DNA of 10,406 bases from positions 1-10,406 of the forward strand of contig CAMLCX010000138.1 in assembly GCA_946478635.1 (NCBI GenBank). Reading direction: 5' to 3'. Below are positions 6,320 through 10,406 of this stretch, in pieces; the stretch's first letter is position 1; each line of letters begins with the position of its first letter. A model generated the notes under the pieces. That model worked only from the letters and a program-made list of their open reading frames with translations. It was not told where the DNA came from and searched no databases. The position numbers and the translations under genes are program-made. The DNA is from an uncultured Pseudomonadota bacterium (GTDB lineage Bacteria; Desulfobacterota_B; Binatia; UBA9968).

Positions 6320-7195
6320 ATGCTCGAAAACACCGGCTCGGCACGTTTAAATATCAGTCACGGCCGCCTGCTTATCCTTTGTGCCGCGGTGCTTTGGAGT
6401 CTGGCCGGGGTTTTTATCAAATTTCTCGACGTGCCGCCGCTCACCATCGTTTTTTACCGGAGTTTATTCGCCTGCCTTGTGTTCACCCCATTTGTGCGTC
6501 GCGCGGAATGGCGGATCAGCGCGCCCGTGCTGGTCTCCGTCCTCACTTACACGGCGGCGATCAGCTCATTTGTTTCGGCCAACAAGCTTACCACTGCGGC
6601 CAATGCCATTGTGCTGCAGTACACGGCGCCGATCTTTGTTTTTCTTTTCGCTCGCGTGGTGCTGCGCGAGAGAATCGCCAAAATAAATGCTTTCGCACTT
6701 TTAGCAGGCATGATTGGCGTCGGCATGATTTCGCTCGACAGCGCCGGCGAGCCGGAGATGGCCGGCGTCGCTCTCGCTCTCGCGAGCGGCGTGCTTTTCG
6801 CCGCTTACATGATCAATCTGCGGCGCACGCAGCAGGTGCATCCGAGCTATCTTACCTGGATCAATAATGCCTTTTGCGCGCTGGCGCTTTTGTTTGTGGT
6901 CCGCGCGCAACTCACGCTGACTCTGAATCAGCTGGTGATTCTCGTGGTGATGGGAGCGGTGCAGCTCGGTCTGCCTTATTTTCTCTTTTCCAAGGGATTG
7001 CAGAGCGTTTCCTTGCAGGAAGCTTCGCTGATCGCCTTGATCGAACCGGTGCTCAATCCGATTTGGGTGGCATTGACGGTAGGCGAAATTCCATCCGCCG
7101 CAACTCTTGCCGGCGGCGCCATGATTCTCCTCGGCCTCGGCGCGCGTTACGTGTGGCCGCTGCTCGACAAGGCGGCCGAGCGCAGGGTTTCGTGA
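6320..7195 (+). CDS. EamA-family (DMT superfamily) transporter
   Basis: A 291-residue inner-membrane carrier of the drug/metabolite transporter superfamily. The family exports amino acids, metabolites or small toxic compounds, but the substrate cannot be predicted here. It has the usual architecture of two EamA repeats, at about 15-139 and 150-283, with some ten hydrophobic segments. The first (LLILCAAVLWSLAGVFIKFL) and the motif pairing YTAPIFVFLFARVVLRERI with a matching segment in the second half (SLIALIEPVLNPIWVALTVGE) are typical: each repeat ends with a helix, an E/P-containing turn and a conserved acidic residue. The ATG lacks an obvious Shine-Dalgarno sequence. It stands alone after the rplI terminator and converges on the cupin gene, whose stop is 19 bases away. 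Confidence 0.88.
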   Translation: MLENTGSARLNISHGRLLILCAAVLWSLAGVFIKFLDVPPLTIVFYRSLFACLVFTPFVRRAEWRISAPVLVSVLTYTAAISSFVSANKLTTAANAIVLQYTAPIFVFLFARVVLRERIAKINAFALLAGMIGVGMISLDSAGEPEMAGVALALASGVLFAAYMINLRRTQQVHPSYLTWINNAFCALALLFVVRAQLTLTLNQLVILVVMGAVQLGLPYFLFSKGLQSVSLQEASLIALIEPVLNPIWVALTVGEIPSAATLAGGAMILLGLGARYVWPLLDKAAERRVS

Positions 7196-7214
7196 CTTTT
7201 TTGTCAAGGTTCAG

Positions 7215-7637
7215 CTAGTCCGCGATCCGCACGTTACCCGGATGACGGATCTTGTCCATCTCCTCCCGGCCAAGCGTCTTGATGTCTTTGCGCAACTCGT
7301 AGTTGATATGCTGGATCGCTTCGGACGGCCCGGAACGATTTCCCATGAGCACCATCGCGCCGCTACCGCTGTTTTCCAATTGATAAAACGCGCCGCCGGT
7401 AATCGTGGCGACCATGCCCGGCGTCAGCACGGTCTTACCGCCGTCCGGAAAATGCATCGTGCACTCGCCCTCAATCACGTAAAAAGTTTGATCGGCATTA
7501 TGACAGTGCATGTCGTCCTGGTCTCCCGGCTTCGGGTAGACATGCAACCAGGCGTGCAGACGATGGGTGTTGAAGACGACCTTGCGCTTGCCTTCTTCGT
7601 GCGCCATTTTAACCATATCGATAACGTTGATCGCCAT
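7215..7637 (-). CDS. Small cupin-domain protein with altered metal-site residues
   Basis: A 140-residue single-domain cupin. Cupin motif 1 is seen at about 43-63 (MHCHNADQTFYVIEGECTMHF), with His44 and His46 at the first two metal-ligand positions but Gln50 where glutamate is usual. Motif 2 lies around 72-89 (TPGMVATITGGAFYQLEN), where the expected histidine before Q-L-E-N is Tyr85. The site may therefore bind metal weakly, bind it differently, or serve for sugar or small-molecule binding without catalysis. The function is unknown; relatives are often labelled only as cupin-domain proteins. GGAGGG (plus-strand CCCTCC at 7641-7646) three bases from the ATG supports the start. It diverges from the aldolase-like gene and converges with the transporter. 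Confidence 0.88.
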   Translation of the reverse strand: MAINVIDMVKMAHEEGKRKVVFNTHRLHAWLHVYPKPGDQDDMHCHNADQTFYVIEGECTMHFPDGGKTVLTPGMVATITGGAFYQLENSGSGAMVLMGNRSGPSEAIQHINYELRKDIKTLGREEMDKIRHPGNVRIAD

Positions 7638-7665
7638 AGTCCCTCCAAATTGTCGAATTGGCGAA

Positions 7666-7695
7666 AGCCTAGCAGCAGATTCCTTTTGCTGTCAA
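7666..7695 (-). promoter_or_regulatory. Candidate promoter of the cupin gene
   Basis: On the minus strand a perfect TTGACA (7695-7690) is followed after 18 bases by TAGGCT (7671-7666), preceded by TGC as in an extended -10. It leads into a leader of about 25 bases that contains the GGAGGG site. Confidence 0.45.
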
Positions 7696-7714
7696 ATTGC
7701 CCGGGAGATTCAGG

Positions 7715-7743
7715 TTAACAACCGCAGGAATATTTGATAGCTT
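7715..7743 (+). promoter_or_regulatory. Candidate promoter of the aldolase-like gene
   Basis: TTAACA (five of six to the -35 consensus), a 17-base spacer, then TAGCTT with TGA just before it (extended -10). It is 36 bases before the ATG at 7780 and lies back to back with the cupin promoter, so the 142-base gap looks like a divergent regulatory region. The -10 is weak (3/6). Confidence 0.35.
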
Positions 7744-7779
7744 CTCACAAAATTCCAGTACACAACGGAGGATACCCAT

Positions 7780-8583
7780 ATGGCTATGAGTTGGGGAATG
7801 GCGAATCGGTTAGCACGAATCATCAAATCTGATGGACGGGCGGTTATGCTTGCAGTCGACCACGGCTATTTTCTTGGACCGACCAGCGGTCTGGAAGAGC
7901 CGCGGAAAACCATCGAACCGTTGATGCCGCACGCGGACTCGATCATGCTCACGCGAGGCGTGCTGCGCACTTCGGTGGATGCGAAGGCGGACCGGCCCGT
8001 GGTGCTCCGTGTCTCCGGTGGAACAAGCATTCTCAAGGAACTGTCCAATGAAGATATCACGGTTTCGATCGACGACTGCATCCGCCTCAACGTTTCCGCC
8101 ATGGCGCTGTCGATCTTTGTCGGTTCGGAGTTCGAAAAGGAAACGTTGGTAAGCCTGGCGAAGCTGGTCGACGAGGGCGAAAAGTACGGCATACCCGTGC
8201 TCGCAGTCACCGCCGTCGGCAAAGATATGGCGCGCGATGTGCGGTACCTTGGCCTTTCATGCCGCATTGCCGCGGAGCTCGGCGCGCACATCGTCAAAAC
8301 CTATTATTGTGATGACTTCGAACAGCTCGTCGAAAGTTGCCCGGTTCCGGTCATCGTTGCCGGCGGCAAAAAAACCCCGGAGATGGAAGCCCTGGAACTT
8401 GCCCACAACGCCGTGAAAGGCGGCGCCGTCGGCGTCGACATGGGCCGGAATATTTTCCAGTCCGACTCGCCGGTGGGAATGATCAAAGCGGTTCGAGCGA
8501 TCGTGCACGAGAATGTTTCGGTGAAAGAGGCGTACAAGATTTACGAGAGTGAGAAAAGCAGCAAAGCGAGGCGAGCTAGTTAG
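7780..8583 (+). CDS. LsrF-like aldolase-fold protein (class I, DeoC/FbaB/LsrF group)
   Basis: A cytosolic TIM-barrel enzyme of 267 residues that uses a Schiff-base lysine. It is close in sequence to LsrF, the thiolase that processes phosphorylated AI-2: shared stretches include WGM at 5-7, AVDHGYFLGPTSGLE at 25-39, TRGVLR at 58-63, AVTAVGKDMARD at 142-153, IVKTYY at 171-176 with candidate catalytic Lys173, AGGKK at 194-198, and GVDMGRNIFQSD at 218-229. It lacks the N-terminal extension of about 40 residues of E. coli LsrF and has no other lsr gene nearby, so AI-2 processing is doubtful; a fructose-bisphosphate or related ketose-phosphate aldolase role is an alternative. The start is backed by GGAGGA seven bases upstream. 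The S23-type element follows directly after the stop. Confidence 0.87.
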   Translation: MAMSWGMANRLARIIKSDGRAVMLAVDHGYFLGPTSGLEEPRKTIEPLMPHADSIMLTRGVLRTSVDAKADRPVVLRVSGGTSILKELSNEDITVSIDDCIRLNVSAMALSIFVGSEFEKETLVSLAKLVDEGEKYGIPVLAVTAVGKDMARDVRYLGLSCRIAAELGAHIVKTYYCDDFEQLVESCPVPVIVAGGKKTPEMEALELAHNAVKGGAVGVDMGRNIFQSDSPVGMIKAVRAIVHENVSVKEAYKIYESEKSSKARRAS

Positions 8584-8587
8584 AATC

Positions 8588-8609
8588 GTCTCCCGTCTCG
8601 GGTTGGGAG
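8588..8609 (+). repeat. Left inverted repeat of the S23 element
   Basis: Begins GTCTCCCGTCTCGGGT, four bases after the aldolase-like stop codon. It is the exact reverse complement of 9078-9093. It can also fold on itself (CCCG-TCT-CGGG at 8592-8602) or with TCTCCC at 8589-8594 against GGGAGA at 8605-8610, so alternative structures compete with the long-range stem. Confidence 0.85.
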
Positions 8610-8634
8610 ATCGGGACAGTCACTTTTCTGAATT

Positions 8635-9027
8635 ATGGCCACTTTTAGAAGCTTTACAGAGATTGACGCGTGGCAGAAGGCGAGGACGCTTACGAACGCC
8701 GTTTATGCGCTATCAAAAAACCCATCGTTCTCGAAAGACTTTGGATTACGAGACCAAATATGCCGGGCGAGCGTTTCAATAATGGCGAACATCGCCGAAG
8801 GCTTCGGTCGAAGTGGGTCCGCTGAGTTTCAGCAGTATCTCGCGATCGCCAAGGGCTCTACGTGTGAGGTGATTTCTCATCTTTATGTCGCTTTAGACCA
8901 GGGCTACATTAATCAACAGGACTTTGCTCACATAAATCGTCTTGCAGAAGAGACAGCGAATCTAATCGGTGGACTCATGAAGTACATCTCGAAGTCGAGT
9001 ATCAGAGGCGCAAAGTATGCACGCTAG
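8635..9027 (+). CDS. Four-helix-bundle protein, 23S rRNA intervening-sequence (S23/IVP) family
   Basis: A 130-residue protein with the family pattern: an N-terminal FRSFTEIDAWQKARTL helix, FGLRDQICRASVSIMANIAEGFGR at about 36-59 (core S-I-x-x-N-I-A-E-G-x-G-R), then EFQQYLAIAKGSTCEVISHLYVALDQGYI at 64-92, and a final helix of about 93-120. Members form four-helix bundles and homopentamers in known structures; the Avd accessory protein of diversity-generating retroelements is a distant relative. The function of free-standing copies is not established, though RNA binding is a common proposal. There is no Shine-Dalgarno sequence before the ATG. The coding sequence looks less GC-rich than its neighbours by eye and lies inside an inverted-repeat pair, both suggesting acquisition. 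There is no reverse transcriptase nearby, so a retroelement role is unlikely. Confidence 0.9.
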   Translation: MATFRSFTEIDAWQKARTLTNAVYALSKNPSFSKDFGLRDQICRASVSIMANIAEGFGRSGSAEFQQYLAIAKGSTCEVISHLYVALDQGYINQQDFAHINRLAEETANLIGGLMKYISKSSIRGAKYAR

Positions 9028-9070
9028 CATCACAATCTAAGGTAGCTCTGTGAGTTCATCCGAGAATTCA

Positions 9071-9101
9071 ACTCTAGACCCGAGACGGGAGACTCTAGAC
9101 C
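9071..9101 (+). repeat. Direct repeat ACTCTAGACC around the right inverted repeat
   Basis: The 10-base unit ACTCTAGACC occurs at 9071-9080 and again at 9092-9101, 21 bases apart, each with a TCTAGA palindrome. The pair brackets the right inverted repeat. It may be a duplication at the element boundary. Confidence 0.6.
9072..9093 (-). repeat. Right inverted repeat of the S23 element
   Basis: Contains CCCGAGACGGGAGAC at 9079-9093, the exact reverse complement of 8588-8602, plus one more matching base at 9078. It has its own small palindrome CCCG-AGA-CGGG. It lies 20 bases before the dehydrogenase ATG. Confidence 0.85.
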
Positions 9102-9102
9102 G

Positions 9103-9125
9103 CCGCAACTTGATGAAAGTTGCGG
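9103..9125 (+). promoter_or_regulatory. Perfect hairpin with the dehydrogenase start codon in its loop
   Basis: CCGCAACTT (9103-9111) and AAGTTGCGG (9117-9125) form a 9-bp stem with loop GATGA; the ATG at 9113-9115 is inside the loop. No Shine-Dalgarno sequence lies between the element and this ATG. The structure should affect initiation at this codon, but whether it is regulatory or fortuitous is unknown. Confidence 0.5.
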
Positions 9126-10138
9126 TCTATTACAACAACCGGGATGTCCGGTTGGAAGAATTGCCGGTTCCTGAAATTGGCGCGGGCGAGCTACTGATTC
9201 GCACTCGCGCGAGCGGTATCTGCGGCAGTGATTTGATGGAGTGGTACCGGATCAAGAAGGCGCCGCTCGTCCTGGGCCATGAGATCACCGGTGAAGTGGT
9301 TGAAGTGGGTGAAGGCGTCACAGAGTTTAGAGCCGGCGACCGGGTTTTTTCTTCGCATCATGTGCCGTGCGGCAAGTGCCGCTATTGTCTCGCCGGGCAC
9401 CAGTCGGTTTGCGACTTGTTGCGCACGACGCATTTTGATCCGGGCGGCTTTGCCGAGTATATCCGTGTGCCGCAAATCAACGTCGAGCTCGGCACGCTGC
9501 GTATTCCCGATACGATGACGTTTGACGAAGGTTCTTTCATCGAACCTCTAGCCTGCGTCGTCCGTGCCCAGCGCTTCGCGCGTCTTAGGGCGGGACAGAC
9601 CGTGCTGGTGGTGGGCAGTGGCATATCCGGTTTGTTGCATGTTCAACTGGCGCGCGCGCGCGGTGCGGCGCGCATCATCGCCACCGACATCAGCGACTTT
9701 CGTCTCAGAGCAGCGCAGCAGTTCGGCGCCGATGCCACCGTTCACGGCGCCGAAGATGTGCCGGCGCGGACGCGTGCATTCAATGATGGGCGGCCGGCGG
9801 ATTTGGTCATCGTATGTACGGGCGCCATGCCGGCCATCGAGCAGGCGATCAAGTCCGTCGATCGCGGCGGCACACTGCTGTTTTTCGCGCCCACGGCGGC
9901 GGGCGTCGATGTGCCGATTCCGCTGTTCGATTACTGGCGCGATGAGATTTCGGTGATGACTTCCTATGCGGGCAGCGGCGCGGACTTGAAAGAGTCTCTC
10001 GATCTGATCCGCGATCGCAAAGTGCGCGTCGGCGCTATGGTGACGCACCGCCTACCGCTGGGAGAGGCGGGCCGAGGCTTTCAGCTCACCGCCAGCGGGC
10101 AGGATTCGATCAAGGTGATTCTGGATCCGCTGATTTAA
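9113..10138 (+). CDS. Zinc-dependent medium-chain alcohol/polyol dehydrogenase
   Basis: A cytosolic NAD(P)-dependent oxidoreductase of 341 residues, of the group that holds sorbitol, threonine and galactitol-1-phosphate dehydrogenases. Catalytic zinc ligands: Cys37 (GICGSD), His56-Glu57 (LGHEITGEV) and Glu144 (FIEPLACV). Structural zinc: Cys86, Cys89, Cys92 and Cys100 (PCGKCRYCLAGHQSVC). The Rossmann segment VLVVGSGISG at 164-173 has G-x-G-x-x-G, and Asp192 after the second strand favours NAD over NADP. The substrate cannot be set from sequence; a sugar alcohol or threonine is plausible. The start is ATG 9113, matching the family N-terminus (MKVAVYY). A GTG at 9050 with AAGG seven bases upstream would add 21 residues, translated partly from the inverted repeat, and cannot be excluded. 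It may once have formed an operon with the aldolase-like gene. Confidence 0.9.
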   Translation: MKVAVYYNNRDVRLEELPVPEIGAGELLIRTRASGICGSDLMEWYRIKKAPLVLGHEITGEVVEVGEGVTEFRAGDRVFSSHHVPCGKCRYCLAGHQSVCDLLRTTHFDPGGFAEYIRVPQINVELGTLRIPDTMTFDEGSFIEPLACVVRAQRFARLRAGQTVLVVGSGISGLLHVQLARARGAARIIATDISDFRLRAAQQFGADATVHGAEDVPARTRAFNDGRPADLVIVCTGAMPAIEQAIKSVDRGGTLLFFAPTAAGVDVPIPLFDYWRDEISVMTSYAGSGADLKESLDLIRDRKVRVGAMVTHRLPLGEAGRGFQLTASGQDSIKVILDPLI

Positions 10139-10259
10139 ACCATCTCGTGTTTAGCGTCTGGGGTCTGGGGTTTCCAGGCCCGGCCGCAACCAGCATGTGA
10201 TCTAATTTGTTTCAGCTTACGGGCTTTCGGATTTCAAACGCGAGACGCCGGACTCCCCA
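10139..10259. other. Intergenic region with G/T-rich repeats
   Basis: Between two convergent genes. It contains GTCTGGGGTCTGGGG at 10156-10170 (two tandem GTCTGGG units) and a similar-looking CGAGACGCCGGACTCCCC at 10241-10258. GCGTCT at 10154-10159 is complementary to AGACGC at 10243-10248. No strong terminator or gene is seen. Confidence 0.4.
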
Positions 10260-10406
10260 TCATTTCGTAATTCCCAATTCCTTACGCGCTCGGTCCAAAA
10301 AACTATAATCGACAACTTCCGACACCGACACGGGTTTGGTGACCTTGGCGCTCTCTCGGGCGAGATCGATGAGTACTTGCACGGATTCCGGTTTGACGTA
10401 GGCGTC
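10260..10406 (-). CDS. C-terminal fragment, probable ABC transporter substrate-binding protein (NitT/TauT type)
   Basis: Only the last 48 codons and the TGA (10262-10260) are in the window; the frame enters from the right edge. The peptide begins DAYVKPESVQVLIDLARES and ends VVDYSFLDRARKELGITK. The pattern of a helix with P-E-S-x-Q-x-L-I-D, a short basic linker, a D-Y-S-F-L-D-x-A segment and a short Lys-rich end is what I associate with NitT/TauT/SsuA-like periplasmic binding proteins, where the closing helices read similarly. Codon use and an uninterrupted frame support a real gene. The family call is by resemblance of a short tail only. It converges on the dehydrogenase gene. Confidence 0.6.
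   Translation of the reverse strand, partial: DAYVKPESVQVLIDLARESAKVTKPVSVSEVVDYSFLDRARKELGITK

Larger units (their letters stand above)
8588..9093 (+). mobile_element. Putative IVS-like element: S23/IVP gene framed by inverted repeats
   Basis: A 506-base unit made of a left inverted repeat, one four-helix-bundle gene and a right inverted repeat. The repeat is a perfect 16 bp at 8588-8603 against 9078-9093. It extends inward to 8609/9072, giving 22 paired positions with a single G-A mismatch and two G-U wobbles in RNA. In 23S rRNA intervening sequences the same protein family is carried in a loop closed by complementary ends that RNase III cuts. Here the unit lies between an aldolase-like gene and a dehydrogenase gene, outside any rRNA. 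No transposase and no clear target-site duplication are seen, so mobility is an inference. Confidence 0.5.

Noticed and set aside
7242..7718. Plus-strand open frame opposite the cupin gene
   Set aside because: The minus-strand reading has cupin motifs, a GGAGGG site and a consensus -35; the plus reading has none.
8588..9101. Diversity-generating retroelement, since Avd resembles the S23 family
   Set aside because: No reverse transcriptase and no template/variable repeat pair are present.
9548..10048. Minus-strand frame within the dehydrogenase (166 codons)
   Set aside because: A shadow of the dehydrogenase Rossmann region in a GC-rich gene; it has no domain.
1..10406. CRISPR array
   Set aside because: No regularly spaced direct repeats were seen on reading the window.

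Overview
The window reads as a moderately GC-rich chromosomal segment from a Gram-negative-type bacterium, most likely an uncultured deltaproteobacterium-like lineage (Desulfobacterota, Binatota or a relative). This placement is inferred from gene order: ispE, tRNA-Gln, prs, rplY, pth, rpsF, rpsR, a DUF2232 membrane protein and rplI in one direction is the arrangement I know from Deltaproteobacteria. A C-terminal fragment resembling NitT/TauT-type substrate-binding proteins at the right edge would also suit these soil and sediment lineages. Start codons are often not ATG (GTG for ispE, rpsF and probably pth; TTG for rplY).

Region 1 (about 1-6222, all plus strand) is a housekeeping block. ispE (isoprenoid precursor synthesis) is followed by spoVG (small nucleic-acid-binding regulator), a tRNA-Gln(UUG) with encoded CCA, a stem-loop terminator and a good sigma70-type promoter ahead of prs (PRPP synthesis). 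Then come rplY (bL25), pth (peptidyl-tRNA recycling), rpsF (bS6), rpsR (bS18, zinc-ligand form), a DUF2232 membrane protein and rplI (bL9). A clear rho-independent terminator closes the block. The genes supply nucleotide precursors, ribosomal proteins and tRNA recycling.

Region 2 (about 6223-8583) is accessory metabolism. It holds an EamA/DMT-family transporter (plus), a convergent small cupin (minus), and an LsrF-like class I aldolase-fold protein (plus). The cupin and the aldolase diverge from a 142-base intergenic region with a candidate promoter on each strand.

Region 3 (8584-9101) is the most interesting part. A four-helix-bundle gene of the 23S rRNA intervening-sequence protein (S23/IVP) family sits inside a perfect 16-bp inverted repeat, which extends to a 22-position stem with one mismatch and two G-U pairs. 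This copies the layout of rRNA intervening sequences but lies between two protein genes.

Region 4 (9103-10406) starts with a zinc-dependent medium-chain dehydrogenase whose ATG is in the 5-base loop of a perfect 9-bp hairpin. A short intergenic region with G/T-rich repeats follows, then the C-terminal 48 codons of a minus-strand gene, probably an ABC-transporter substrate-binding protein.
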